NCBI RefSeq assembly: GCF_947507565.1 | Contig: NC_089191.1 | Coordinates: 930,001-994,000, forward strand | Direction: 5' to 3' | Source of the DNA: Oscarella lobularis | Lineage: Eukaryota > Porifera > Homoscleromorpha > Homosclerophorida > Oscarellidae | DNA: 64,000 bases | Shown: piece after piece, positions 12,653 through 25,450 of the stretch | Position numbering within the stretch: position 1 is the first letter of the stretch | Layout: every line of letters starts with the position of its first letter | Notes under the pieces: generated by a model | Told to the model about the DNA's origin: nothing | What the model saw: only the letters and a program-made list of their open reading frames with translations | The model's database searches: none | Position numbers and translations under genes: made by a program

Positions 12653-13963
12653 TCATTTATATAACTTGGATGACTGGCCGTCACACCCCACCCTTCCACA
12701 CTGCTGCACATACTGATCTATTGTGTTTGGGGGTCCAAAATTGATAACATATCTTATGTCAGGAAAATCTAACCCCATTCCAAGAGCTACAGTTGCAATA
12801 AATACTCTGCAACTGCCATCAACCTTGCCAAATGAAGAAGCTACCTCAGCTTTAATTTCCTTTTCCGTCGAACTATAATACATTGCATAGAGTCGATTTG
12901 AAGCGGTTTTGGAGCATCCTGACGAGACGAAAGATAGGTCTCCTGGTAATCCTACGCGAAAAGAATCAAAGACTAGTCCACAGTCTTTGAGGCTTCTGCA
13001 GTAGATTATTGTTTTGTAGGCTTTAGCTCCTTTTTTTCCTTGAGGCTGTCTACTACCCAAGAAAAAATTTTTTCTTGATCATTTACGACTTTCTCCACAA
13101 GTTGCAACATATTTAATATTCGGGGTTAACTTCAATAAAAGCAGGAAAACCTTAGCAATAGTTTTCCTAGTAGAAGCTGCGGCGGTCGCAGTTAGGCACA
13201 AAACTGGAACGTCTCCGTCAACTAATGTTCTTAGTTCACCCAGACGGCTGTACCACTCTCTGAAAGCTGCTTTTTTTCATTCATTCCCCTATTATTATCA
13301 TTAGAAATCAGTAGTAGTAGCTTACCGATCTGTTACACAATGAACCTCATCGATAACAATTGACACAATTCTTTGTTTGATTTCAATTTTCCGAAGAGCA
13401 CCTCTCCATCCGGAAGTTAAAATTGTCTCTGGACTAGAAAATACATGAGAAACTTCAGGCGGAATAGTTGTTTGTTGAGCTGAAGTCAAAAATAAGCCAT
13501 TTATGCCAAAGGAAGCCAATTTTTTAACTTGATCGGAGATAAGCTGGGTAAGAGGTGAAACGATCAGGACTAAAGCTTTGTGCTCCTTGTCTTTCGGAAA
13601 AAGAAAATCATGTGCCATTGGTAGAAGGTAATAGATAAATGATTTGCCATATCCCGTTGGAAGAATGGCAAATGTGTCTCTGCTTCGTAGTATGCTCGCG
13701 ATAGCATTGACTTGCTTTTCCTTGAGGTGACGAGGGAACGTAGGGTATCGCAGAAGAACAGCAGACAGCGCGTTTCGAACTTCGTCGTCGCAGTGATGAT
13801 GCAGGAAAACGCCATAGTTTCGAGGACTTACGTATTTTTGCAGAGCAGCTCGTCCGTTTGATTCGGTTCGAGAGGAAATAGTTCCATAGTTACCCCGGGG
13901 GGTCATTCGTTTAGGGGGGTCTAAATTTTCATGACACTTCTTTCCGATTCCGATCGATGTCAA
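12653..13963 (-). pseudogene. Decayed and truncated RecQ-like DNA helicase
   Basis: Superfamily 2 helicase motifs in order: HLKEKQVNAIASILRSRDTF, the Walker A AILPTGYGKSFIY, LIVSPLTQLISDQVKKL, the DEVH box in VIDEVHCVTD, VPVLCLTATA, TIIYCRSLKDC and FIATVALGMGLDFPDIRYV. Damage: the frame is interrupted at about 13080 (in-frame TGA after GESRK) and shifts back at an A7 run (about 13031-13037). Motif VI reads QQCGRVGCDG, where the family usually has GRxGRDG, so the Arg finger is lost. The protein stops soon after motif VI with no RQC or HRDC domain. It sits between two copies of a segmental duplication. Homopolymer sequencing error could explain one shift but not the altered motif. Confidence 0.75.
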
Positions 13964-14228
13964 TGACGCCGACGTAGGGTGATACGAACATAAAACAGCC
14001 GTACAGCATAGCTAGCGCTTTCTCACGAATCCTCGATCGTTAGTGGCACGTTGATCGACATTCGAGCGCCTATAAGAGACAAAAACCACAAAGTATCGTT
14101 GTCGAAGCGGTTCTAGAGAGCGAAACTTATCTGAAACTGGCCCATTCGAGCAGGTAACTGCCGTGTCCATCGATCGGGGCCCTGGGTGCGTCATCAAAGT
14201 CGCGTCATCGGATCGCCTCGTACAAAAG

Positions 14229-14303
14229 CACGTGTTTTATCACGTGACCGGCTTCGACCAATCAGTAGCGTGCAGGAAATGTCTAATACTGAAATGTGAT
14301 TGG
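14229..14303. promoter_or_regulatory. E-box and CCAAT cluster upstream of COMTD1 copy 2
   Basis: Two CACGTG E-boxes (14229-14234 and 14241-14246), a CCAAT box (14258-14262) and an inverted CCAAT (ATTGG, 14299-14303) lie within 160 bp of the start codon. Copy 1 has no such cluster, because similarity between the two genes begins only at the ATG. CCAAT is the NF-Y site, and one NF-Y subunit is encoded at 22267-24197. The rest of 13964-14385 holds nothing else I can name. Confidence 0.55.
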
Positions 14304-14385
14304 TGCGGGTCGTATGCGGGGCGCACGTTAGACCGACCCCCGCAGTCGAGACTACAACTTGTAAGTTGTTACACGCAGTCGAGTC

Positions 14386-15732
<1,347 letters not shown>

Positions 15733-15768
15733 CGTCGTTTTCTGTGCAATGACACGTGCCTGTCTCCT

Positions 15769-16836
15769 TTATTTGGGTGTTTGATACAAAGGAACCCCGG
15801 CATAGGGCAAACGTATGGGTATGTGAGCAATAGGCGGGGGCCTATAAAACACGGATCCCAACTGGGGTCTAGCGGAAGCGGAACTAGGGTAAGACGGTCT
15901 CATCGTCAGAGAAGGTAATAGAGGACGTGAAAACGGTCGCATTAGAGGAGGAGGAAGTGGAGGCGGGGGCGGGGCACGAGAAACCGGATTTTGATATTTC
16001 CAACTCACTATTTGCTCCTCCTCCTCCTCCTTCTTCTCCTTTTCGTCGTCCGAATAGTCCAAAGCGTCGTCGGGCGGCTCCACGTCGTCTTTCCACGACG
16101 CGTCCGAACCGCGCGTCTTGAGCGCGTGCGCGAAAACGTATCGCGTAAAATTCGCGCAATCGGGCGCGACGTAGACGACGTCGCCCGCGGCAACGCCACG
16201 GGCACTAATTTCATCGACGCTATTGAATCGAATCGAGTAAAACGGCGATTGAACGGGACCGAACGTCTCGAATACGAGACCCACGGGCGTTCGATTCGCC
16301 GACCAAACGACCGTTCCCTCGTCGAGGGCCCCGCTTTGATGCGGGGGCGTGGCTTGGATTATTAGGAAGTGAGGTTGAACGATTTTGTGTACGATGCCTA
16401 TGCGATCGAGTCGCGCGCTCGCGGGGAGTACGTGCTCGGGTGCGGTCACTGGCGGGAGATCGGCGATCGTTAGTTCGCCGTGGACCCTCGGAGGGGGCCT
16501 CGATTTTCGTCGTCCGTCGGCGGGGGTGGAGATCACTATCCCGTCGTCGGGTTCGTCGTCGTCGACTTCTTCGTCATTCGATTCTTCGTCGTCGTCACTG
16601 AATAACGGTGATGGATCCGATCGTTCCCCGCGTCCGTTGACGTCATCATTGACGTCACTCCCACTCGAATCATACGAGTAAGCCAAAACAGTTAGAGCTC
16701 TTGCGCCACGGCTGGAGGCGATGGTGGCTTGCCCGTGGCACTGCATCGCACTCGATTCGGAGCCCGAATTGCTCGCATTCTTCGCGAAGACTTCATCCTG
16801 CATGGCCTGCGACTGCAAATCGTCGCGGATTTCCAT
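15769..16836 (-). CDS. NAF1: NAF1, H/ACA ribonucleoprotein assembly factor
   Basis: Single-exon protein of about 355 residues starting MEIRDDLQSQAMQDEVFAKN. An acidic Ser/Asp/Glu region (about residues 60-110) precedes the Gar1/Naf1 core: IGIVHKIVQPHFLIIQA, LDEGTVVWSANRTPVGLVFE, FGPVQSPFYSIRFNS and GDVVYVAPDCANFTRYVF. The tail is Pro-rich, ending LPYAGVPLYQTPK. NAF1 binds Cbf5/dyskerin and helps build H/ACA RNPs, later being exchanged for Gar1. An in-frame GTG lies eight codons upstream, but the ATG at 16834-16836 is the likely start. The last part of this gene is duplicated at 12462-12614. Divergent from the PH-domain gene, 239 bp apart. Confidence 0.92.
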   Translation of the reverse strand: MEIRDDLQSQAMQDEVFAKNASNSGSESSAMQCHGQATIASSRGARALTVLAYSYDSSGSDVNDDVNGRGERSDPSPLFSDDDEESNDEEVDDDEPDDGIVISTPADGRRKSRPPPRVHGELTIADLPPVTAPEHVLPASARLDRIGIVHKIVQPHFLIIQATPPHQSGALDEGTVVWSANRTPVGLVFETFGPVQSPFYSIRFNSVDEISARGVAAGDVVYVAPDCANFTRYVFAHALKTRGSDASWKDDVEPPDDALDYSDDEKEKKEEEEEQIVSWKYQNPVSRAPPPPPLPPPLMRPFSRPLLPSLTMRPSYPSSASARPQLGSVFYRPPPIAHIPIRLPYAGVPLYQTPK

Positions 16837-17075
16837 GCGGATGCAAAGAACGTACTCCACTTTTCTCTCACCCGTCGGGAATAATTAGGAAACGAGAAAA
16901 AAAAGGACCTGAGCGAGACCTCTGACGTCTTTTCCCAATTACGCATGCGTCCGCGTTAAGTTCCAGCTGTAACGTGCGCTCCGCCCACCCATAGCATAGA
17001 TAAGCGTCCGACCTCTCTCGCGAAGGTCAACAGTCGACGAGACGACGACACGCTCGCATAACATACCCTCGCCAG

Positions 17076-18955
17076 ATGACGTTCGCTACCGAAATGGACG
17101 ACGCGACGACGAAAACAAAGACGATGTCGGGCTGGGTGCACAAAGCGCCTCCGCTCAACAAAAGAGGACCGAAGGTGCGAAACGTGACGACACAATCGTA
17201 CGCGAATCTCGCAGACGATTAGGCTCGTGCTATTTTTGCCCCGCGACTTCCCTTTAGTCGACTTCCCATTTCCCGGTAGCGAGTCTCGCGCACAATCTTA
17301 GAAACTGAGTCCGTCGAAACGGTCACGTGGAGATCGAGTGACAATTGACTGAAAGTTCGGCGGGCGTCGGCGTCGCGCGATCTCGCCTCGATGCACTGTA
17401 ACTAGCTACGAGCATCGCGCGAGAACGGATGTGATCTCTTCCCTCCTACGCGTACTCGCTCGCTTGGCTTCACCTACTCTAATCCCAGATTGAGTCCACA
17501 TTGCGCGCTTCACTTTAGACCCGAGTCTAGACTCGTCGAAGAGACGTCGCGTCGTGCGACGACTCGCCGCGCGGTGTGCACTAGACTAGGCGTGGCCGGC
17601 GAACTCTTTTTCTACACTGTGTAACCGATTCTTTTTTTTCTCTTCCGCGCGCAGGTGTGGCGCAAGCGATGGCTCGTGCTCCACGCCGACGCTCGTCTCG
17701 CCTACTATCGAAACGAACGATCGACGAAACCGATCCGGGTCATCGATTTGTGCAAGTGCACGCGAGTCGATTGCGGTAAGAGGAAGGCGATCTCCCCCGG
17801 CGAAATGACTGAAATTTTTTGCCTGTCTAAATCGACCCCCGGCGATCCTAAAAACCGACTGTTTACGTTCCTCTCCTTAGGTCTCGAACATAAGAAATAC
17901 AAATTCATCTTCGATGTCGTGCTCAAATCACGCACCTACTTCTTCAGCGCTCGCGATCAAACCGAAATGGAAGAATGGGTCGGCGCCGTGTGTCGCCTTC
18001 GCTCCGTGGCATCGGGCGGTACGAGAAAAAGAGCGAACAAACGAATAGTACAGAAAGACCGAACGTTTTCGCTTTAGAAACCGGCGAGGAATTTCTTCCA
18101 GTCAGAAGACCGGCGCGCAATCGCTCGCCTCACCACTCGAATCCCTCGTCGCCCCTCCCACCCGCCGAATCAGATCACGTGACCCAACCCAAGACCCCTA
18201 CCGTCACCACGGCGACGACGACGACGACGACGACGTCACCGATATCCAATCGTCTCCGTCGCATCTTCAGTCGAAATCTCTTTCGCAAATCGCGAAGCGA
18301 CGACGTTCCCACGCCCACGCTTCCAAACAAAGAATTGCCGCCGCCCCCGGAAGTCGACAGAGGACTGAAACCTCGTCCGCCGACCTACCGTCACTTGAAG
18401 CCGGCGTCGCCGCCGACCTTCTCCGTCTCAGCACCTCTCCAAGAAACCAATATATTCACGTTTCCCTCGACGACGACGACGACGACGACCCCAGCAATGA
18501 TGACGTCATCGACAACGATGACGTCATCCGCCGTTGCCACGGCACCGTCGGCGTCGTCCGATAGCGCAATCGATTCGCTGACGCAAAAATCTTCGGACGA
18601 GCATTTGTCGCCGCTTGCGTGGTTTCCAACGAAACGAACGCTCGCCACGACGACCGAAGACGTTGCCACGACGGCGCAAAAGCCCGGATCTTCGTCGTCG
18701 GCCGCCGGCGTCGGATCGTCGGGGAGCGATTCGGGGGCGGAGTCCGAGGAGTTGGACGAGCCGTTTATGACGGCCGAGTCCCGGACGTATCACTATAGCG
18801 TCGACGAGGGGGAAGAGGAGGAGGAGGAGGAGGAGAACGATGCGAGGGGAAAGAATACGGGAGAATTGCCGCATCGCGCTTACTTCGCTTCGAGTAGTTA
18901 TACGGGAGTTCGGCCGTCGCAGGGGGATGAGAATGCCGTCGAAACTGAGGTTTAG
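17076..18955 (+). CDS. PH-domain adaptor, GAB-like
   Basis: Exons 17076-17174, 17655-18018 and 18078-18955. A PH domain fills the first 150 residues: MSGWVHKAPPLNKRGPK, then VWRKRWLVLHADARLAYYRN, YKFIFDVVLKSRTYFFSA and the closing helix Trp in EMEEWVGAVCRLR. The split after GPK and the long SPGEM insert in the beta-strands are typical of GAB/DOS-type PH domains. The remaining 300 residues are low-complexity: Pro-rich stretches (LPNKELPPPPEVDRGLKPRP), poly-Thr tracts from ACG repeats, and an EEEEEEE run. No YxxM motif was seen, so GAB function is not shown. The 59-nt second intron is required; without it the frame ends at 18077. Intron 1 (480 nt) holds nothing recognisable. Confidence 0.78.
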
Positions 18956-19527
18956 ATAGATGACGTAATTTTTTCTGTTTTTTTTCGGGGGTACGTAGTT
19001 GTATAGAAATAGATTTTTTTTGGTGATGTCATTGCTTTCTCTCGTTCAGCATCATTTCCCATCGTTTGCGTTGAATCAATACTTCCTGTGCGTGCCGTTC
19101 CTAAAAATTGCGCGAGGGCGACGTGCCGTGGCTAATTTTAGAGACGATATTTACGTACCGTGTCTGTTACAATTGGGTCGGCATGCCAGTCACGCAAGGG
19201 CGGCGTCTCCGAGAATTCGCTGCGACTAATGGGCTCTTGCATCCTCTTCGTTACGCGCAATTAGTTTATTTAGGGAAAAAATGGAGGAGGATCTAACGCC
19301 TACGTACGTCGTCGTTTTTGGGACGCGAGCCAACGTTTCTCCGACCGGGGTCGAGATCCTCTTCACCCGACCTTTCCCCCCGCGCTCCGCCACATCGCGT
19401 CCTGACTACGCTATAGTTAGACTTCCTCACGTTACGCATGAGCGGCTGAGCGGTACGACGAGCATTCGCTCTCTAAACACAAGGGGCGACGGTCTATAGA
19501 GGATTCTGTCTATAACTCGATTACTAT
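18956..19527. other. Convergent 3' region between the PH-domain and EF-hand-like genes
   Basis: Open frames of 60-75 codons exist on the plus strand (for example 19108-19296 and 19281-19499), but none shows family similarity or a supported splice chain. It is probably the 3' UTRs of the two convergent genes. Confidence 0.4.
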
Positions 19528-20745
19528 CTATACTTGTTCTCGTCTCAAGTCTTTGTTCACTACGCTGCCTTCTAGGGGTTTTCGAAATACTAGGGGCTTT
19601 TCTTTGCGAGGTTTATAGACGGATTGCTGTTGTGTCGGACATTGCGTTAGCTACGTCATATAATTTGGGGAGTACATGTACAGTACCTGATATTCTTTGT
19701 CTAAAATTGCCATCTTTTTCTCGTCTGTCGTCTGAAGTAAATCTTCGAAATCTAACACCTACGTCATAGATTAATTCACTGATTTGATAAATGTTGCTTT
19801 GGCACTAACGCTCGACGAATCTTTCGTCTCTACGCTATCTTCTGGCTGGCTTCTAAAGACCCCACGCGTAACATTACTCTCTCTTTTTCCCTTTTGACTA
19901 CGCGTACATCTTAAACAAATCGAGAAATTCGTAGAGCTGAATTCGCCCGGGAAAATCCAACTCCAACCGACGAACCTTAAATAATTAATCAATTATGAAA
20001 TATTATCTTCATTATGTCCCCACATATATTATAAATATATACCTCGGACATTAGATAAAGAGGCGATACAATGCGTTTACACATCTAAAAGAATAACCCT
20101 AGAGAGCCTCGGGGGAATTGCATAGTTGGACGCTCGTCGTGCCTTGAGGGCTTTGAGAAGCGACGCTTCGTCGATGAGCATTCCCACCATGTCGTGTTCT
20201 TCGTAGCAGAAGAAAGCGACTCGGGCGTCGTTGAGTTCTTCAAAACTATGCAACGCAAACATATATAATAGTAATATATAAATGTATTGATTTATTGATA
20301 CCTAATTTGTCTGGCTCTTAGCGCTTGTACGGCTTTCTTTAGCACTTTGTTATTATATTCGGCTCCCTGCATGTTCGCCGTTCGATGCAGACTGGCGTCG
20401 AACGTTTTGACGTCGATCAAGAAATGAAGAACCTCGATTAAATGAATCAATAGATTTAAATATCAGAGTGGAATATTTTTTAATTACGTGATCGTCGAGA
20501 CCGTCTCCTTTTCTGTGCTCGCAAGGAAGACGTTTTTCGAATAAATGATCTTGAAACTACAAAACGTCTTAGACAACTAAAGTATTTAGATACTTTTATT
20601 TACTCCTAGACTTCGTGCTAGGTGTCTGTTGGAAAAGAAAGCGGCGTCTTCATTTAGGATTTTTCGACTCTACGGAAAGTACGTCGTACCTAAGGTTGGC
20701 CCACGTAAAGCTTTCTCGATTCTTTGGGTAGGTTCGCTCGGCCAT
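19528..20745 (-). CDS. Unidentified EF-hand-like protein
   Basis: A chain of about nine exons starts MAERTYPKNRESFTWANLR. It continues through SRKILNEDAAFFSNRHLARS, VLHFLIDVKTFDASLHRTAN, FEELNDARVAFFCYEEHDMV, the EF-hand-like VRRLELDFPGRIQLYEFLDL, and a Pro/Lys-rich tail ending NKDLRREQV with TAG at 19528-19530. Helix-loop-helix spacing suggests degenerate EF-hands, like other ciliary EF-hand proteins, but I do not recognise the family. Between PPRLSR and MCKRIV the frame is only kept if 13 nt (20085-20097, GT...AG) are removed; read straight through, a TAA follows three codons later. The exon after LDLF is placed by phase and is uncertain. Confidence 0.6.
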
Positions 20746-20753
20746 TGGGGGGG

Positions 20754-20785
20754 CTCACGTGCACGAGCTCATGTGAGCACGTGAG
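20754..20785. promoter_or_regulatory. Palindromic double E-box in a divergent promoter
   Basis: CTCACGTGC (20754-20762) and its reverse complement GCACGTGAG (20777-20785) flank a 14-bp spacer. This gives two CACGTG boxes ten bases from the EF-hand-like gene's start codon and about 160 bp from CLYBL. CACGTG is the core site of bHLH-ZIP factors such as USF and Myc/Max. Whether it serves one gene or both is unknown. Confidence 0.6.
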
Positions 20786-20942
20786 GACAAGCGAAGGGCC
20801 CCCAGTGTCGTGCGCCGCTCGAATGCGTCGGTCATGATGAAAATTCTCGCGACAACACGTTAGATAAGGTCAAGAGGAAAGCGACACGACGTCTCGTTCG
20901 AAAGTTGTCCGTGCAAATTTCTAACGCGCGTTATCTCACCTT

Positions 20943-22239
20943 ATGGCTGCTCGTTTTTCCTTCGTTCGACGTCTTTCCAGCTCGGCACTCGCCGTGCGTC
21001 CTCGGCGTACGATCATGTACGTACCTGGAAGCGACGAGCGCAAAGTGGAAAAGGCGAAGAGTCTCGACGCGGATACGCTGGTTTTTGACTGCGAAGACGG
21101 CGTAGCGTACGCTAAAAAGAAAGAAGCGCGCTCGTTGATCGTCAGAGCGCTAGAGCAAATGCAGTTCGGTCGTTCGGAGCGCGTTGTTAGAATTAATTCA
21201 ATGGATAGCGGTCTTGCCGAGGATGATTTAGTTGAGATACTAAGAGCGGTGAATTTGCCTGACGCTATCCTTCTACCCAAAGTTGAAACAGCAGAAATTG
21301 TCGCTAGGGTAAAAATTTATTAGGAGTATTTATTTGTTTGCACAGAGTCACGCGTGCAGACTGTAGATCGATTTAGCATCACGTGATAGCCCTCTCCTTC
21401 TGTTTTAATACAGTTTCAATCAAAAGTGGAATCACTGATTCCTTCTGACGTCACGTCCTACCCATTCCTAGCCATAGTTGAAAGTGCTAGGGCTCTAGTC
21501 AACATAAAGGAGATTTGCGATGCAGGAACGCGCGGAAAAGTGCACCTTTCCGGCCTAACATTTGGCGCTGACGACTACGCTGCCAGCATAGGTCAACTGA
21601 TTAATTAAAAAAACATTTGCATTAATTAATTATTGACTACAGGTGCTGTTCGCACCAAATCGTCGAGCGAGGTTCTTTGCGCTCGCCAGCTGGTTGTCAT
21701 GCACGCCAAAGCATACGGATTACAAGCTGTGGATATGGTCAATATCAACTACAAAGGTACGAGGAAAAGACAAGAATCCTAGCCACCGCTTTTACCACTG
21801 CATTTAGATCTTGAGGGCTTAAAAGCAGAAGCCCAAGAGGGAGCAACTATGGGATTCACAGGCAATAAAAATTTAATAATTTATAATCAGTATTGTTTAA
21901 TTAGAAAACGCAGACCATTGAATTTTACGCTGAAGGGGTAACGTTGATTATTTTTTCAGGAAAACAAGTCATTCATCCCGATCAAATTCCAGTTGTTCAC
22001 GCGGCATTCAGCCCATCGCTCGAACAAATCAAATCGGCAAAAAATCTCATCAAAGCGTTCGAGAGACACCAAGCAGAAGGAAAAGTGAGCGTGCTTGCAT
22101 ATATATATGTACACACCCATACCCAACCCCCTCCCTCTCTTATTAGGGAGCCTTTACATACGAAGGAAAAATGATAGACATGCCGACTGTCCTCCAAGCG
22201 AAAAACGTTACTGACCTAGCCAAAGCTATAGGAGACTAA
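20943..22239 (+). CDS. CLYBL: CLYBL, mitochondrial citramalyl-CoA lyase
   Basis: Seven exons give a CitE-family protein. MAARFSFVRRLSSSALAVRP is a mitochondrial presequence. The TIM-barrel core follows: IMYVPGSDERKVEKAKSLDA, DTLVFDCEDGV (acidic Mg2+ site region), VVRINSMDS (substrate Arg), ILLPKVETAE (metal-binding Glu), LTFGADDYAASIG and MGFTGKQVIHPDQIPVV, with the C-terminal GAFTYEGKMIDMP. Human CLYBL cleaves citramalyl-CoA and so links itaconate breakdown to vitamin B12 status. All catalytic blocks are present and length is normal. Some introns are under 60 nt. Confidence 0.95.
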
Positions 22240-22266
22240 CCACTATAACTAATCGATACGAATATA

Positions 22267-24197
22267 TTATTGTAAATTGAGAGACTCGCCGCCTCCTTGT
22301 GCGGGCTGCTGTTGCTGTTGCTGTTGCTGCGACTGCGCCTGTTGTTGTCTTTCGTCCATAGCGGCACCGGGCGGCATTTCGATTCCGACAGTCGTAATCG
22401 TTGGTGGCGTCGTCGTCGACGAGTGGAGCGGCAGTTGAGACAGATAGGTTGTCGCCTGTACGCCGGAGGCGTCCGAGTGAGGCAGAACGTAGTGAATTGT
22501 CTTGATCAAGAGAGAGAGTCGCGCATTAAAAATTAGACATATATTTCCTCTTACCTGCGGCAAGTCGACGGGGAGTTGAGGCGTGTGCAATTCGATTCCG
22601 CCCACTTGGGGGTGCTGCTGTTGCTGGTAGTGATGATGCAACGTTTGCTACACACATTACCAAAAGAGTCAGTGAAGGATCTTCTCGCGTCAATAGATAT
22701 ATCTCCTTACCACTTGTTGCATCCCGGCCGGCAAAACAACCTGACACAAGGAAACGAACTATTATTTAATCTCGATATACATTTGCTTACTGTCTGCAAG
22801 TGCTGCAAATCGGAGTCGACTGACTATACACAGACCCAAGGCTATCTCTCATATATACGCTCTTGTTTTCTACTGTACCTGTCCTGCCTGTAGTGTCTGC
22901 TGAGTCGACCCCTGCGCCGCTTGAAGCATAAGCGTCTGAGCGGCGAGATTGGGATTCTGAGCCTGAAACTGAGCCAAGTGCTGAATAGACTGCCCACCGG
23001 GAACCTGAATCTGAAGCTAGAAGAAAAAGCAGTATAGGGGGGGCAACACACCAAATAACCGGGCCCACACGATTACAGTATTAGGATTTATGATAGCGGC
23101 ATGCTGAAGTTGCATAGCGGCTTGCTGACCGCCTTGAGCTTGAGCCTGCTGTTGCTGCGGCGACGGCTGCTGTTGCGGTGGCGGCGGCGGCGGCGGCGGC
23201 GGAGGAGGAGGAGGGGGAGCCTGTTGTTGAGGCTGCGGTTGCTGCGTCTGCTGAAGCTGTTGAGACTGTTGCTGTTGCTGTTGCTGTTGTTGCTGCTGAA
23301 GCATGATATTCTGATGATGCAGTTGAAGATAATACTGCATTTGATTCGGATCGACCATGGCTCCCTAGAACGAAACGTTTTGAGAACCCGTCGTCTGAGA
23401 CTCGTTCTCTCTCGCGCGCGCGCGCGCTCACCGGTCGTTTCGCCGCTCTCGCGTCCTCTCGCGGAACGATGTCGATTAGAAAATCGAATTGATCGTATTT
23501 GCTGACTGCCATGGCAACGTCGTTTTTCTTATCGAAGAAAACGGTCGTCGTTTCGCTTCGCGTTCGTGTAGATATTGGAATCGATATACCTGCAACGTTC
23601 GTCTCTTGCTGTCCTCCGTGTGAATCCACGATCGCAACGAGAGCTCGGCGACAAACATCTCAGCGGCTTTGGAGAAGAGAACGGGAGCCTATATATATAT
23701 ATATGAGTAGGAATGCTGCATCTTTACGTACACGTACCTCAGCGCTTATCATCTAAATAAATATTAATTAGATTGATTAAATAATTTTTTTCTCTCTTAC
23801 TTTGACTTCTTCGTCTTGTTTCATAATCTTTTTGATTCGCGCCAGAGGGAGTTCTTGGAATTTGAAGCCGTCCTACACAGTGCGTCGGGGTGCTCTTTTG
23901 AATGTGGGGGCGTGGCACGCGTTTTTTTTTCCGTTTACCTTTGTCATGTTTCGAATCTGTTCCATTTGCGATTGCCAGAACGCCTGGAGTTTTAGCTGCG
24001 ATTCGGACGGCTGTCCGTGCTGGGACGGCATCTGTACCGTCGCGTTCGTCGGCGTCGTCGCTTGGGACGCGTACGCCGACTGGGGCCCCATTTGGGACGT
24101 CGCGTAGCGAGCGACCTAATGGAAGATCCGCGACTTCCGTTGATCGTGCGACTGCGGTTAGACGTCGATTTACTTGAGCTTGCTGCTGATCTGCCAT
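22267..24197 (-). CDS. NFYC: NF-YC, gamma subunit of the CCAAT-binding factor
   Basis: Start MADQQQAQ at 24195-24197. The histone-fold core is nearly invariant: [86 protein letters not shown] and [11 protein letters not shown]. It forms the NF-YB/NF-YC dimer that recruits NF-YA to CCAAT. A long Gln-rich activation region follows, with a poly-Q run (about 23255-23300), a poly-Pro run (about 23175-23218) and Gln-rich exons to the TAA at 22267. The CAG/GCC-type runs are likely length-variable. About nine exons. Confidence 0.95.
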
Positions 24198-24536
24198 CGT
24201 TTGTTGTTCAGTTCTTTCACAAGGCAATGACGTCACGTCAGAGACAAACGCGCGCTAGAGCGGAATCCCCCGAACTCGGCGAATTTTATGTGCTGATTCT
24301 TTTTGATGTTAGAGTATCGACAAATGAACCTCAATGACTGATAACTGACAGCAAAAGAATAAAGGAATGTTTGACTTCTAAAAAAACTTTATCACGTGAT
24401 GCCTAACTTTGCCATCCACGTGAACATCTAATGCCTATCCAGCAGGCAAAAACCCAAACAAACTATGCGAAAAGAAGACTAGGGAACCGGCCCACATATA
24501 ACATCAGTTCACAGATAGACATCTAATTTAATAAAT
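24198..24536. other. Intergenic region between NF-YC and the KLF gene
   Basis: Both neighbours are on the minus strand, so this holds the NF-YC promoter and the KLF 3' UTR. CACGTG-like sites occur (about 24393 and 24418). No open frame is worth reporting. Confidence 0.4.
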
Positions 24537-25450
24537 CTAAGAATTCTGTTCAGTCGTCGTTGTCGTTGTCGTAGGAACAGACAAATTCCCGGAGGCAAGC
24601 TGAGCCAACCGATCAACTTCCATTTTCCACGTGGGAATCTTCTTCGCCGTCATGTGACGTCTCGCGTGCTTGGCGAGATGATCGCTGCGCATGAAATGCC
24701 GACCGCAGAGCGGACACCCGAAACGCTTCTCGCCCGTGTGAGTTCGCCTGTGACGCGCCAACTCGTCCGAACGAGCGAACTTCTTGTCGCAATTCTCCCA
24801 CTCGCACTTATACGGTTTCTCCCCTATTGAGTTAATATTAACGAATGTTTATTAGGCTGAAGGGGACAAAGGAACCTGTGTGAGTTCTCAGATGCGCTTT
24901 TAGGTGCGAACTCTTGAAATACGTCTTTCCGCAATCTTCGTACGGGCACGCGTGCGAGCGTTCCCGTATATCCGGCGAAGGTGCCGCATCTTTCGAGTCG
25001 CGCCTCGACGGAATGGACATTGAGGCGACCACGCCCCCGTGACGAGGAAAGTAAATTGGGACGAACGGTGTGCCGAATTGGAACATCGTCGTCGTCGTCG
25101 ATGCTGTCGTTGTCACGGGCAACAGGTGCTGACCGGCCGATTGGGGCAATAGAATGGGAACGGGAGGCTAAATTAAATATATATTTATTATTATTATTGA
25201 TTTTTGGATTTTCTTGTGATTTTTCGTCTTACCAGATGTTGTACGGCTGGCTGTGACGTCACCATCGAAGGAGGCGGAGAACCGTTTGCCATTGTGAGAA
25301 GGCCTTCGATTGCCTGTCGATCTTTGTACGAGTCCTAAGGGGAGGGCGGGGAGTGGGTAAGCGAGGGGGTGGCGAGGGGAATACGTATTTGCGTACTGGT
25401 TCGGAATCGGGCGTCGAGGGAGGCGAGAGATCGAGTGTATGCGAGCTCAT
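24537..25450 (-). CDS. Krüppel-like factor, KLF10/11 (TIEG) type
   Basis: Five exons. The N-terminus [18 protein letters not shown] is Ser/Pro-rich, followed by [18 protein letters not shown] and a hydrophobic Pro-rich linker. Three C2H2 fingers end the protein: [38 protein letters not shown] and [17 protein letters not shown], joined by THTGEKPY and THTGEKRF linkers. Contact residues KSH, RDER-like and RDHK are the KLF/SP set for GC boxes and CACCC. The post-finger [20 protein letters not shown] closely follows KLF10/11, which is why I prefer TIEG over other KLFs. A Thr run and EQNS close it. Confidence 0.9.

Noticed and set aside
23101-23505. Plus-strand Leu/Arg-rich frame of 134 codons
   Set aside because: Antisense shadow of the NF-YC poly-Gln and poly-Pro coding repeats.
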